From an uncultured Bacteroidales bacterium (GTDB lineage: Bacteria; Bacteroidota; Bacteroidia; Bacteroidales; Paludibacteraceae): a DNA stretch of 38,085 bases. Position numbers and translations under genes: made by a program. Under the pieces are notes generated by a model. It was not told the DNA's origin. It did no database searches and worked only from the letters and a program-made list of their open reading frames with translations. Every line of letters begins with the position of its first letter. Within the stretch, counting starts at the first letter, position 1. This document shows positions 1-7,343 of this stretch, in pieces. Location: NCBI GenBank assembly GCA_902799185.1, contig CADBZO010000015.1, forward strand, positions 11,733 to 49,817, given 5' to 3'.

Positions 1-50
1 CGTCCGGCAAGACAAACCTCGAGATATCGTCTGCCTAAAGTTTACTATTA

Positions 51-278
51 TTAAGATTTTACATGATCGATATGTATTACTCCATCCTCAAAGTCTCCTT
101 CCAACTCCCAATTCGGGAGTGCGTGGTATCGCCATCTTTTATGATATCTATCCCATCTCTTGAATACGAACGCCTCGCCATCCTTATCCGGAACTGTTCC
201 AAGGAAATGGTATAGATCTTTGAAGCACCGTACTTTCGTATTTGGCAAGAGCAAATCTAAAAAGTCCTTGTATTTCAT
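51..278 (-). CDS. Small prophage protein of unknown function (75 aa)
   Basis: I do not recognise this protein. It is short, rich in aromatic and charged residues (FVFKRWDRYHKRWRYHALPNW in the middle) and has no signal peptide or membrane segment. It is the last complete gene of the leftward prophage transcription unit visible here, 13 nt downstream of the spanin-like gene, so it may be a late or accessory gene. The ATG at 278 is preceded by an A-rich stretch, as is usual in Bacteroidota. The next gene on this strand lies outside the window; positions 1-50 hold no start codon that I can assign. Confidence 0.6.
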   Translation of the reverse strand: MKYKDFLDLLLPNTKVRCFKDLYHFLGTVPDKDGEAFVFKRWDRYHKRWRYHALPNWELEGDFEDGVIHIDHVKS

Positions 279-291
279 TTCAGAACAAGCA

Positions 292-897
292 TTATAGGAA
301 CGGAATGAACTTCCGGATGAGGATGATATATGGCGCGGTGGTTTGGAACTTCTCCATGATCCATGCAGCGACCTTCAGCAATAACCATATAGCTGTTATC
401 CAGAACCACCGGCTGCAGAACCGGTCATAGGCGGTACGTTTGGGCATTGTCCGTTCCGTCTCCAGCTGAGACGCATAGGTTTTACAGACCTCGCTCAGAC
501 TGTCATTCCGGGCACGTTCAGCCGACAAATCGGCACGGTAAAGTGCCGTGGAGTCGGTCTCGGTGGCGGTATGGGTGTCGCTGATGACGGACGAGACATT
601 GGTTGCCTCGCCGGTGAGGTCGTTGTAGGTGCCGCCTCCCTCTCCGAAGAGGATCTGCTTGCCGGACTTGGTCTCGGTGCTGCTGTGCTTGGTCTCGGAC
701 CGGGTGACCGCCACCACGATACGGGTAGTGTCGTACACATGGTGAAAGATGATGCTATCCCTGCCGGTGCTGCTCTCCATGCGCTTCGACGAGGCGCAGC
801 CGTGGAAGACCAGGCAGAGGACGATGGTCAGAACGATGGCTATGAGGTACGCAAAGAACTGCGTCCGGCAGCCGCTTGTGTCTCGATATCCTTCCAT
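292..897 (-). CDS. Membrane-anchored lipoprotein-like protein, possible spanin or lysis accessory (201 aa)
   Basis: The N-terminus has a hydrophobic segment (about residues 14-33) ending in HGC-ASS, which can serve as a lipobox or as a plain anchor. The middle is Ser/Thr rich, followed by a charged, probably helical stretch (ALYRADLSAERARNDSL). A second hydrophobic segment with several Trp residues lies at about residues 162-178. An N-terminal lipid or membrane anchor with a helical middle fits spanin-like proteins that join inner and outer membranes during phage lysis. The extra C-terminal membrane helix is not typical, so the assignment is tentative. It is well separated from the holin-like (8.7 kb) and endolysin (17.8 kb) genes, so lysis genes are not clustered here. 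Confidence 0.55.
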   Translation of the reverse strand: MEGYRDTSGCRTQFFAYLIAIVLTIVLCLVFHGCASSKRMESSTGRDSIIFHHVYDTTRIVVAVTRSETKHSSTETKSGKQILFGEGGGTYNDLTGEATNVSSVISDTHTATETDSTALYRADLSAERARNDSLSEVCKTYASQLETERTMPKRTAYDRFCSRWFWITAIWLLLKVAAWIMEKFQTTAPYIILIRKFIPFL

Positions 898-902
898 AGC
901 TG

Positions 903-1106
903 CTACTCGTTAGATGGTTCGGGGTTGGGATGGGATTCATGCCATGCTTCTTCCATCTCGATGCGGCGGGCATCGGTCACTTCGGTGTAGTCCTCCGGCT
1001 CGGAGGTCCTAACTTCCTTCCAAAACTCAGGAGCGGACTCCTGTTCAGGCGTAAAGCCTACTCTCGTCAGCCAACATCCTTCGTCGGCTATCAATACGTG
1101 TTTCAT
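903..1106 (-). CDS. Small prophage protein of unknown function (67 aa)
   Basis: This is an acidic, Glu- and Trp-containing protein (MKHVLIADEGCWLTRVGFTP at the start) with no recognisable domain. It lies directly downstream of the large leucine-rich protein, with one base between stop and start context, and 5 nt upstream of the spanin-like gene. It is therefore translated as part of the tail-fibre end of the leftward unit. It could be a fibre chaperone, since small acidic proteins often follow receptor-binding proteins, but that is only positional inference. Confidence 0.55.
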   Translation of the reverse strand: MKHVLIADEGCWLTRVGFTPEQESAPEFWKEVRTSEPEDYTEVTDARRIEMEEAWHESHPNPEPSNE

Positions 1107-1107
1107 A

Positions 1108-2448
1108 TCAGTTTGCTTTATTTACGTTCCAATGAATGCCGTTGGCTCCGGTGTAGGTGTCGAGCCAAGTGGCGTAGATAGTAGCGGAGGTGATGCCGAG
1201 TTCGGTTTCGAGGTCGGTGAGGTCGTTGTCGGTGATGCCGAGTTCGGCAAGGGTATGCTGTGAAGCCCATCCGCTGTTGGCACCTGTCACGGCGTTATAG
1301 ACAGCCGCCGAGAGGGTCAAGGTCAGAGCCGTGGTGGTCTTTCGGTTCGCCAATCGCAGGACGATGAACGAGCGGAAGTTCGAGAGGAACTGCTGGAGGT
1401 TGTCTTGGTCGGCTAATACATTCGTCGGATTCCACCAATTCAAGTGCAAACTAACTGCCGTGCCAGCTCCTATCTCAAAGTGTATCAAGTTCGCCGTGTT
1501 ATGGAAATTGCTATAACTTCCGTAAGCCGTCATAAAGTCAGTCTCAAGTGTCCCAAGAACTACTTTCTCAAGCGGTGCATTCGTTACATAAGAGCACCAC
1601 AACCTTGTCAGTTTCGGAGCGTTCCACTCCACAAGGTTCGGACACTCATAGAAGATGTACGCTTGGCAGTTATTGCTGACGATACTTCCACCTCTCGGCA
1701 TGATGGCTTTAAGGTTCGGAGTATCTATCTTAGTCAAGCCGGTAGCGTTCTTAACTAATCCGACATTATAGCCATACTCACCTGTTTGGAATCTGAACTC
1801 CTCCAAATACGGAAGGTTCAGCGTGTCAAGGTCTGCGACTATCATAAAGCCGTAACCAGATGCGAGACCTGCCTTTGTGCAATTCAAAGACACATTCTTC
1901 AAACTGCCTGTTATGTTAGACGGCAACGCTTTGTTCCAAGTCCAGCCCGTAGTGTCGTCGGTTAATTCCGTAACGGCTACCGAACTATCGGAGAGTATTC
2001 TTACAAGGCTAATTCCATCTTCCACGTCCGCACCGCTTATCTTCCTATCCGCTACGAGTAACGGTGCGGAGGGGAGGTCAGTGAGTTGGGAGAGGCGAGA
2101 CGGGATTCCGTAGGTTTCCGAACCCTGCAAACGGGTGATATAGTGTGCCCACATATCGGACAGGGAGCGGATAGTGCCACTGCCAAAGGGGAAACGCCAC
2201 AAGCGGCGGAGCAGCAGGATGAGGTTCGACTTCATCTGCCGGACGGACGAGGTGAAGGTGTACGGCTTGTGCGATGCTACGACCTCATTGTAGGCGTCGG
2301 AGCCTGCCTGTTGGAAGGCTTGCTGTTTGAGCGGGTCGAGGGACTCATTGACCAGCGACACAAATTGCGGGTCGGTCGGCAGCGCAGACACCTCCGCCAA
2401 GATAGACTCCGGCAAGCAGGTCTCGATATTTTTCTCAGATTCATTCAT
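1108..2448 (-). CDS. Leucine-rich-repeat-like phage tail fibre or receptor-binding protein (446 aa)
   Basis: Residues about 1-130 form a helical, phage-specific head (LRRLWRFPFGSGTIRSL). From about residue 170 to 350 there are irregular strand-turn units rich in Leu, Asn and Pro (LPYLEEFRF, LTKIDTPNL, CPNLVEWNAPKL) that resemble BspA/TpLRR-type leucine-rich repeats. The C-terminal part (LANRKTTTALTLTLSAAVYN) ends in an AELGIT helix-turn pair. Proteins of this build occur at the tail end of Bacteroidota prophages and probably bind the host surface. The gene sits with another lectin-like protein in the leftmost module. The middle third (about 1,440-2,050) looks more A+T rich than the flanks, which suggests exchange of the binding domain. 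Confidence 0.6.
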   Translation of the reverse strand: MNESEKNIETCLPESILAEVSALPTDPQFVSLVNESLDPLKQQAFQQAGSDAYNEVVASHKPYTFTSSVRQMKSNLILLLRRLWRFPFGSGTIRSLSDMWAHYITRLQGSETYGIPSRLSQLTDLPSAPLLVADRKISGADVEDGISLVRILSDSSVAVTELTDDTTGWTWNKALPSNITGSLKNVSLNCTKAGLASGYGFMIVADLDTLNLPYLEEFRFQTGEYGYNVGLVKNATGLTKIDTPNLKAIMPRGGSIVSNNCQAYIFYECPNLVEWNAPKLTRLWCSYVTNAPLEKVVLGTLETDFMTAYGSYSNFHNTANLIHFEIGAGTAVSLHLNWWNPTNVLADQDNLQQFLSNFRSFIVLRLANRKTTTALTLTLSAAVYNAVTGANSGWASQHTLAELGITDNDLTDLETELGITSATIYATWLDTYTGANGIHWNVNKAN

Positions 2449-2470
2449 ATGCTTTCAAGTTTTGGGAGCT

Positions 2471-2490
2471 ACGGCTCAGCCAAGAGCCGT
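2471..2490 (-). terminator. Intercistronic hairpin
   Basis: Perfect 7-bp inverted repeat ACGGCTC / GAGCCGT with a 6-nt loop in the 50-nt gap between the PGDYG-domain gene and the leucine-rich protein gene. It lacks a U-tract, so it may be an RNA-processing or mRNA-stabilising hairpin and not a true terminator. Confidence 0.4.
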
Positions 2491-2498
2491 AACCCGGG

Positions 2499-2777
2499 TT
2501 AGTCGGCAGGTTCGTAGGTCTTCTCAAAGATTTCCGGCTTACAAGGATAGAACTCACCGTTCACTCCCTTAATAATCCAATCTTTGATGTTGGCTCTCAT
2601 ATTGCCCTCAAGAGTATGAATGATAACTTCTGCTAACATCGGTCCTGCTCCAGACTCATAAGCAGCATCATAATACTCAATCTTTGCCGAATCACCAACA
2701 AAGTCCTTAATCTCTTGCGGATTGAGACCCGTCCACTGGATGGCCTCAATCTCTACAGGTTTCTTTCTGAACTTCAT
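2499..2777 (-). CDS. PGDYG-type small phage protein (92 aa)
   Basis: The N-terminal MKFRKKPVEIEAIQWTG pattern and the C-terminal motif built on EFYPCKPEIFEKTYE match the widespread small phage protein family named after its PGDYG motif. Here the characteristic glycine-rich turn reads VNGEFYPC, so the eponymous motif is diverged. Molecular function is unknown for the whole family. The start is well supported: an AAGGAGG Shine-Dalgarno sequence lies 6-7 nt before the ATG, unusual for a Bacteroidota host but seen for several genes of this prophage. Confidence 0.7.
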   Translation of the reverse strand: MKFRKKPVEIEAIQWTGLNPQEIKDFVGDSAKIEYYDAAYESGAGPMLAEVIIHTLEGNMRANIKDWIIKGVNGEFYPCKPEIFEKTYEPAD

Positions 2778-2791
2778 ACTTGCCTCCTTTC

Positions 2792-3355
2792 TTATCCCAG
2801 CATTCCGTCATCGGGGTTGTTCCCGCCGCCGTTACCGCCCTGAGAAGAGCCGCCTTGGTTCTCCTTGCGGGCGATGTACGCCTTCTCGCCCGACTCAACC
2901 ATCGTCTTACCTTGCTTCTTGATCTCCTCGGCGAGCCAGTCGTTTGCCAACTGCTCCGTCTCGACCTTGTAACGAATCACCAAGTCCTCGTCCTTGACGA
3001 ACCGGCGGATGTTCTCCTTGGTCAGCGTCTGGATGGACGGGTCGATGGCCTGCACTGCCGCCAGCGAGATGTTCTTCTTGAGTTTCACGTCGGCATACGC
3101 TTGGCTGATCTGCTTGCCGTTGTAGAAACGGGGCACGCGGAAGCCCTGCGCGATGAAGTGCATCTCCACCTCCGGCTGCATCTCAAGTACCATTTTGGCG
3201 AGTTCGACAGGAATGAGCCTGTTCTTTTCGTGCATGTGACTCGCGATGTCATCGTAGGAAACCGTGCCGCGAGGTGCTTCCTCTGCGGAAATCGACTGAC
3301 CTACGTTGAAGGCTTCGTTGCCTTGGTTCAAAACGGGTTTATATTGAAGTTCCAT
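2792..3355 (-). CDS. Prophage structural-module protein of unknown function (187 aa)
   Basis: A mostly helical, charged protein (RFVKDEDLVIRYKVETEQL) that ends in a Gly/Ser/Asn-rich tail (NQGGSSQGGNGGGNN). I do not recognise the family. The reading frame extends to an in-frame GTG at 3,364, but the ATG at 3,355 is preceded by AAGGTG and is the better start. The flexible glycine tail resembles tails on the capsid and the 195-aa protein of this prophage. It lies between the 23-nt hairpin array (3,411-3,474) and the PGDYG gene. Confidence 0.6.
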   Translation of the reverse strand: MELQYKPVLNQGNEAFNVGQSISAEEAPRGTVSYDDIASHMHEKNRLIPVELAKMVLEMQPEVEMHFIAQGFRVPRFYNGKQISQAYADVKLKKNISLAAVQAIDPSIQTLTKENIRRFVKDEDLVIRYKVETEQLANDWLAEEIKKQGKTMVESGEKAYIARKENQGGSSQGGNGGGNNPDDGMLG

Positions 3356-3410
3356 TTTGTTCACCTTGTGCGGAAGGATTTGTTGTTAAGCCGCACCTGT
3401 TTGGGTTAAT

Positions 3411-3474
3411 GTGTTATAGGTAGAACACCGCCGGCGTTACAGGTAGAACGCCTCGGGTGTTATAGGTAGAACGC
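3411..3474 (-). repeat. Array A: three 23-nt-spaced hairpin repeats
   Basis: Three copies of GYGTTCTACCTATAACRC (read on the minus strand) start exactly 23 nt apart, at plus-strand 3,411-3,428, 3,434-3,451 and 3,457-3,474. Each is an imperfect or perfect palindrome (GTGTT/AACAC or GCGTT/AACGC around an 8-nt centre). The bases that differ between copies change in pairs, so the pairing is maintained in two of the three. The array fills the gap between two structural genes. The same element recurs at 23.2 kb. Confidence 0.85.
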
Positions 3475-3484
3475 TTTTTGCGGG

Positions 3485-4390
3485 TTAGGGGGTGGATGGG
3501 GTCCAATGGGTGCCATCTGGGAGGGTGTATTCGATGGTGAAGGAGCCGGAGGTGTTGGCGTTGGGATAGAACGTGCCCGTGAGCACGTCTATCATGCCGT
3601 TGGCTCCTTGGCGGATGAAGGGGATAAGCAACGCATCTAAATTTGTATCCTTTATCTTTGCAAAAGTTATAGATGTATTACTATCCAAACCATTTGAATC
3701 TCCGCCGCCACCGCTAATTCTATATAAAAGAATCGGTCTTGTTGTAAACGAGCTTGGTGAATAGCTTTGTTTTTCAGCTCCATCAAAGTAAGCCTTTTTA
3801 TTCGCAAGTCTAAATACGTGTGGTTTAGTATCTTTCGTATAATTAAACGATCCAACATAGGAACCTCCATAACCGATGTATGCCTGTCCATTATTATTCC
3901 ATCCTCCTAAAGCTATTGATAAATCTCTATCTTGCCAACTGTACTTTGAACCATACATTGCAGTCCGAGAACCAGTATATGAAGCATTTCTCAAACGATA
4001 GCCTACTTCGCTATCTGATGTAAGAGAATTTAATTCAAATAGTAGCGCGATATAAGCGTCACCATTTGGATACATTCCCCTTATCGGCATAGTGACTCCT
4101 TGCGGTTGGAGTCCGAGCGAGCAGACCATCATCGGGTCTTCGTTGATGAACCCCGCCAGAGCGGTAGCCTTGTCCCTATCGCTCGCAGCGATGCCGCTGA
4201 GATATTTGTTCGTCGCATTGATCACCGCCATGCCATCATCTCCAAACGCTGCGAGGATGGCTTGCTTGGTCTCTTTCGTCAGCCAATCACCCAACGAGCC
4301 GAGCAGGTCGAGATTGCCGAGCGATGCAGCGGTGATGCGGTATCTGCCGAAGCCTGCCGCCGTGAGATATTTTGCACCCAAGCCGATCAT
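3485..4390 (-). CDS. Phage tail fibre with concanavalin/LamG-like domain (301 aa)
   Basis: Residues 1-100 are a helical phage-type N-terminus (TKETKQAILAAFGDDGMAVI). Residues about 115-240 look like a concanavalin-type beta-sandwich (RTAMYGSKYSWQDRDLSIAL, then YIGYGGSYVGSFNYT and KKAYFDGAEKQSYS). The C-terminus carries the LIPFIRQGANGMIDVLTGTF / FYPNANTSGSFTIEYT pattern common in glycan-binding fibre proteins of gut Bacteroidota phages. It probably recognises a surface polysaccharide. Its start overlaps the stop of the preceding gene (ATGA). The lectin part is visibly A+T richer than both ends of the gene. Confidence 0.65.
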   Translation of the reverse strand: MIGLGAKYLTAAGFGRYRITAASLGNLDLLGSLGDWLTKETKQAILAAFGDDGMAVINATNKYLSGIAASDRDKATALAGFINEDPMMVCSLGLQPQGVTMPIRGMYPNGDAYIALLFELNSLTSDSEVGYRLRNASYTGSRTAMYGSKYSWQDRDLSIALGGWNNNGQAYIGYGGSYVGSFNYTKDTKPHVFRLANKKAYFDGAEKQSYSPSSFTTRPILLYRISGGGGDSNGLDSNTSITFAKIKDTNLDALLIPFIRQGANGMIDVLTGTFYPNANTSGSFTIEYTLPDGTHWTPSTP

Positions 4391-4734
4391 ACCGTCACCT
4401 CCTCGCCGCCGATGTACATGATGGTGTCATAAACCGTGTGCTGCGCCGCTGCCGAGTCGCCGGGCCATTGCTGCTCCACGATACGCATGTGTTCTGTTTC
4501 TCCCGTTTCAGGGTCGCGGGCAAAGGCCTTGACGATGCCCTCCACGTTGTCCTGCGTCCCGACATTGCGGATGGTGAAACTGTCGGCAATGTCTTGTGCC
4601 TGTTCGATGGTCTGGTTAGCGACGCTGGTGGCTTGCAACACAGCCTCATGTATCTTGCCTTGCATTTTGAGAGCAAAGTCTGTCTGGCCGATGCGGTACA
4701 AAGCCGCTGTTAGAACTTTTGAAATTACACTCAT
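4387..4734 (-). CDS. Phage structural-module protein of unknown function (115 aa)
   Basis: Begins MSVISKVLTAALYRIGQ, which is probably an amphipathic helix, followed by a helical stretch (EAVLQATSVANQTIEQAQDIADSF is its core) and a mixed C-terminal part containing GETEHMRIVEQQWPGD. Short proteins with this pattern sit next to fibre genes and may be baseplate or fibre-attachment proteins, but I cannot name a family. It overlaps both neighbours by 4 nt, which indicates translational coupling in the fibre module. Confidence 0.6.
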   Translation of the reverse strand: MSVISKVLTAALYRIGQTDFALKMQGKIHEAVLQATSVANQTIEQAQDIADSFTIRNVGTQDNVEGIVKAFARDPETGETEHMRIVEQQWPGDSAAAQHTVYDTIMYIGGEEVTV

Positions 4735-5387
4735 GATTCTGATTGGATTTGATAGTTAAACACTTCGTCGCCGGCTGCGGGATTGGTGGTGGTGTCGATG
4801 GCATTGCCCTCATCGTCGTAGAGGGTCGGATAGCCGTTCTCCGCCCACGTCTTCGACGGATCGACATATATGACCGACGCAAGGTCTTGTGTGGTCTCTG
4901 CTCCCGTCCGCATGAGGCTGTGGATGGTGACGGTGACTTTGCCGTATCCATAAAGCGCACCCATCACGTCGTCATTGATGTCCTTGACCTCCTGTTCGGT
5001 AGCGAGTTCCACCGGCACAACGACCTCTTCCCCGCCATCCTCCGTAATGACCTTGACCGTGTCCCCATCCTTGACGATATGGAAGAAGTCCTTGACGTCC
5101 GTTGCTGCATCCGACTCGACGGTATCGACGTAGATCTTGATTAGCAACTTATCACCCACCGCAATAGGTGGAAGGTTGGAGAATTGGAGCGTGTAGTTCC
5201 TGGTTCCATCCTCCAACGGTAAGGACTGAAGCATCGTCATACTCGTAAACTTGAGCGGCGTATAGACAGCCTTGCCGGTTGTCTTATTGAGCACGCCAAG
5301 TATATTGTCCTTGGTTAGACCGGAGTCGTAATTGAAGTACGCCCGGTTGGCTACTGTAGCCTCTTCATGTAGAATAATCTCTCTCAT
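4731..5387 (-). CDS. Phage baseplate or fibre-module protein of unknown function (218 aa)
   Basis: The frame is open to 5,606, but the first 73 codons overlap the upstream gene and have the Ser/Arg-rich composition of an out-of-frame shadow. The ATG at 5,387, directly after the upstream stop codon, is the natural start (MREIILHEEATVAN). The protein is beta-rich and acidic, with DTVKVITEDGGEEVVVPVEL and a C-terminal WAENGYPTLYDDEGN segment. Structure and position suggest a virion or baseplate component. No family recognised. Confidence 0.6.
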   Translation of the reverse strand: MREIILHEEATVANRAYFNYDSGLTKDNILGVLNKTTGKAVYTPLKFTSMTMLQSLPLEDGTRNYTLQFSNLPPIAVGDKLLIKIYVDTVESDAATDVKDFFHIVKDGDTVKVITEDGGEEVVVPVELATEQEVKDINDDVMGALYGYGKVTVTIHSLMRTGAETTQDLASVIYVDPSKTWAENGYPTLYDDEGNAIDTTTNPAAGDEVFNYQIQSES

Positions 5388-5388
5388 A

Positions 5389-5976
5389 TTACAATACGAT
5401 GCCTGCCGCTCCGAGGTCGTACAGGTCTTGGTTAACTTGATCTTGTGTCTTCTCGAAATTCTCATCATCGAGTTCATCGGTATCGTGCCGGTGAACCTTC
5501 GGGGCATAGAGAGAGTCAGCTTTGGGTTGCCAGAACTCATAACGGATATAATCGCCATCCTGATAGGCTTCCTGTCCCTCGATGACCACCCATGCCAGCG
5601 CAGCACTCAACTCCACCTGCACCTCGAAATGGTTAGCTGCTGACGGAGCTGCCGTCGTGTCCTTGGTACTGATCGCCGGAATAGTGGACCGCGAACCGAT
5701 GAGGTACTTGGCTCCGCTATTGCAGGTGACGATGAAAGCAGCCCGCTTGGAGCTGAACTTCGTGCCGGTAACGAACGACAGCGTGACCTTCTGGTTACTG
5801 CCGTTGTTCTCGTTGCTGTCCGTCAGATCCAACAGCGGCTCTCCGATGATAGACAAGCCGGTGAAGGCGATACCCACCACCGACATCGCAATGCCCGCCA
5901 AGGCTTGCGGCTCGAACGTGTCCGGAATGCTCGTCACCGGACACCAGGCTATTGATTTAACTCCCGGTATTCTCAT
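5389..5976 (-). CDS. Phage structural protein of unknown function (195 aa)
   Basis: A beta-rich protein starting MRIPGVKSIAWCPVTSIPDT, with QKVTLSFVTGTKFSSKRAAF and NSGAKYLIGSRSTIPAISTK segments and a WVVIEGQEAYQDGDYIRYEF stretch that looks like the edge of a beta-sandwich. The charged C-terminus (HRHDTDELDDENFEKTQDQV) is probably helical. It overlaps the leaderless upstream gene by 4 nt and directly abuts the downstream gene, so the three form one translational unit. A minor tail or head-tail joining protein is plausible from context alone. Confidence 0.6.
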   Translation of the reverse strand: MRIPGVKSIAWCPVTSIPDTFEPQALAGIAMSVVGIAFTGLSIIGEPLLDLTDSNENNGSNQKVTLSFVTGTKFSSKRAAFIVTCNSGAKYLIGSRSTIPAISTKDTTAAPSAANHFEVQVELSAALAWVVIEGQEAYQDGDYIRYEFWQPKADSLYAPKVHRHDTDELDDENFEKTQDQVNQDLYDLGAAGIVL

Positions 5977-6533
5977 TTCTTATTCTGTTTATACATTTTC
6001 CAATACAGACGCTTCCAAATCTGCTTTATCGCCTCCATATTCGTGTCCGTGTTCTCAATACCGTTATTCTCCATGAAGGTCTCCAGTACCGCGTTCTGCG
6101 TTGCCGAACTGCCATGCTGGATGATACGCGTGGTGAACAGTGTCTTATTGAGATACTTGGTCAACTCCAGTTTGAAATGGTTGCGGACGGTTGTCTCCAG
6201 CAATGCCTGCGATGCCGGCCGGAGGTAGTTGTATGTGGACGCTGGTCTTCCGAGGAAGTTGGGTATCTCGATACAGATAGTAGCGTTCTTGTTCGGACGC
6301 TCCGGGATGGCTTCCGGCTGTTTGGTCAGACACATCTCCAGAATATTGCGCTCTGCAGATCCACGGCGTGTCTTCACCGGTTCCAGTTCCATCACTTCCA
6401 CATCACAATTGTACATAAACGGCGGCTGCACCTCCTCCTCAAACTTAGAGAGGCGGTACATCTCGTGTGCATACCACTGCGCCAGGTACTTCGGCCATGC
6501 CAAGTACAAATAAAATCGGTTTTGGTCTTTCAT
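5973..6533 (-). CDS. Prophage protein of unknown function, apparently leaderless (186 aa)
   Basis: Aromatic-rich N-terminus (MKDQNRFYLYLAWPKYLAQW), central Pro-rich part (TKQPEAIPERPNKNATICIE) and a basic helical C-terminus ending in WKRLYWKMYKQNKK. No known domain recognised. A strong promoter -7 box (TAATTTTG) ends only 4 nt before the ATG, so its mRNA probably begins at or next to the start codon. It heads a coupled group that runs through the fibre genes, and it uses the prophage-specific promoter type also found at 6.9 and 18.3 kb. Confidence 0.6.
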   Translation of the reverse strand: MKDQNRFYLYLAWPKYLAQWYAHEMYRLSKFEEEVQPPFMYNCDVEVMELEPVKTRRGSAERNILEMCLTKQPEAIPERPNKNATICIEIPNFLGRPASTYNYLRPASQALLETTVRNHFKLELTKYLNKTLFTTRIIQHGSSATQNAVLETFMENNGIENTDTNMEAIKQIWKRLYWKMYKQNKK

Positions 6534-6537
6534 GCTG

Positions 6538-6569
6538 CAAAATTACGAAAAATATATGTAACAATCAAG
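6538..6569 (-). promoter_or_regulatory. Phage promoter, leaderless start for the 186-aa gene
   Basis: Read on the minus strand: CTTG (-33 box, 6,566-6,569), 20-nt spacer, TAATTTTG (-7 box, 6,538-6,545). The -33 box is part of TTGATTGTTACA, a block shared with two other promoters of this prophage. The ATG follows 4 nt after the -7 box. Confidence 0.75.
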
Positions 6570-6572
6570 GAA

Positions 6573-6836
6573 TTACAGGCACAAGATAGACCCGCTTTTT
6601 TGGTCCCAATCGAAAGCTATCTCCAGCTGCTTTGCTTCGCCGGTCGGATGCGTTGCTTTCTCTAATACTCCGGAGATCAGAACCTGCTCGATTGGCGACA
6701 GGTTCGGACACGACAATTTGCGATAGACCGATGTTTTGGTCCATCCACCCCAATGCTTGAGAGTACGCATCACCTGACGCCGCACCTTAGGCGACAAGGC
6801 ATTGTACTCCTCATAAAAATCTCTTGATACACGCAT
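6573..6836 (-). CDS. Small prophage protein of unknown function (87 aa)
   Basis: Begins MRVSRDFYEEYNALSPKVRR, with a helix pair followed by KHWGGWTKTSVYRKLSCPNL, which could be a helix-turn-helix-like segment, and LSPIEQVLISGVLEK. It might be a small DNA-binding regulator of the late genes. This is weak, because no clear family motif is visible. It has its own promoter and sits alone between two promoters of the same type, which favours a regulatory gene over a structural one. Confidence 0.55.
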   Translation of the reverse strand: MRVSRDFYEEYNALSPKVRRQVMRTLKHWGGWTKTSVYRKLSCPNLSPIEQVLISGVLEKATHPTGEAKQLEIAFDWDQKSGSILCL

Positions 6837-6889
6837 AATTCCCTATCATTAATGTTCAATAATTAAGATAGGGCAGTTGTAAGACGACG

Positions 6890-6921
6890 CAAAGATACGC
6901 AAAAATCCTGTAACAATCAAA
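6890..6921 (-). promoter_or_regulatory. Phage promoter of the TTGATTGTTACA class
   Basis: Minus strand: TTTG (6,918-6,921), 20 nt, TATCTTTG (6,890-6,897). The -33 box lies in TTTGATTGTTACAGGA. It drives the 87-aa gene with a leader of about 50 nt. The U-tract of the preceding terminator runs straight into the -33 box. Confidence 0.8.
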
Positions 6922-6943
6922 AAAAGCGCCACCGAAGTGACGC
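6919..6943 (-). terminator. Intrinsic terminator with UUCG loop
   Basis: On the minus strand GCGTCAC-TTCG-GTGGCGC forms a 7-bp stem (one G-U pair) with a stable UUCG tetraloop followed by seven T. It ends the 17-aa-repeat gene. A close relative lies at 18,622-18,647. Confidence 0.85.
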
Positions 6944-6969
6944 TTTCTGATCATTAACACCTTAGAAGG

Positions 6970-7308
6970 CTACCGTATTGTATAGGCTGCATCCTGTGAC
7001 GTTCTATGGCAGATATAGATACCGCGTATTGTGAAGGCTGCATCCTGTGACGTTCTATGGCAGATATAGATACCGCGTATTGTGAAGGCTGCATCTTGAG
7101 ACGTGCCATAGCAGATGTACTTTCCGCGTATGGTGTAGGCGACATCAAAAGAGGTGCCATAGCAGATATAGTTTCCACGAACGGTATAAGCTACATCTTG
7201 AGACGTGCCGGAACATATTTTGCAATCATGAAAGACATAATCTCCAGCGTGGATGTTCTGACCTAAGCCAAGAACCAAAGCGAACAGTATGCAAAGAAGC
7301 TTTTTCAT
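6970..7308 (-). CDS. Secreted protein with five 17-residue tandem repeats (112 aa)
   Basis: A signal peptide (MKKLLCILFALVLGLGQN-IHAG) is followed by about five units of 17 residues with the pattern [YF]TIRGxYICxxTSxDxA, each with one cysteine. The last two full units are identical in DNA over 51 nt (plus-strand 6,984-7,034 and 7,035-7,085), a sign of recent duplication. The alternating hydrophobic pattern suggests a repeated beta-strand fold. Function unknown; a surface or periplasmic adhesion or exclusion role is only a guess. The frame also has an upstream TTG at 7,314, but the ATG at 7,308 starts the signal peptide. A terminator follows directly. Confidence 0.65.
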   Translation of the reverse strand: MKKLLCILFALVLGLGQNIHAGDYVFHDCKICSGTSQDVAYTVRGNYICYGTSFDVAYTIRGKYICYGTSQDAAFTIRGIYICHRTSQDAAFTIRGIYICHRTSQDAAYTIR

Positions 7309-7343
7309 ATACAATACGATTTACAAAAACTATACCAAATTAA

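Noticed and set aside
4731-5606. Start of the 218-aa gene at 5,606
   Set aside because: The extra 73 residues overlap the upstream gene and look like out-of-frame translation; the ATG at 5,387 lies directly after the upstream stop.
6970-7308. Diversity-generating retroelement target
   Set aside because: The repeats differ by ordinary substitutions and duplication, with no adenine-specific pattern, and no reverse transcriptase gene is visible.
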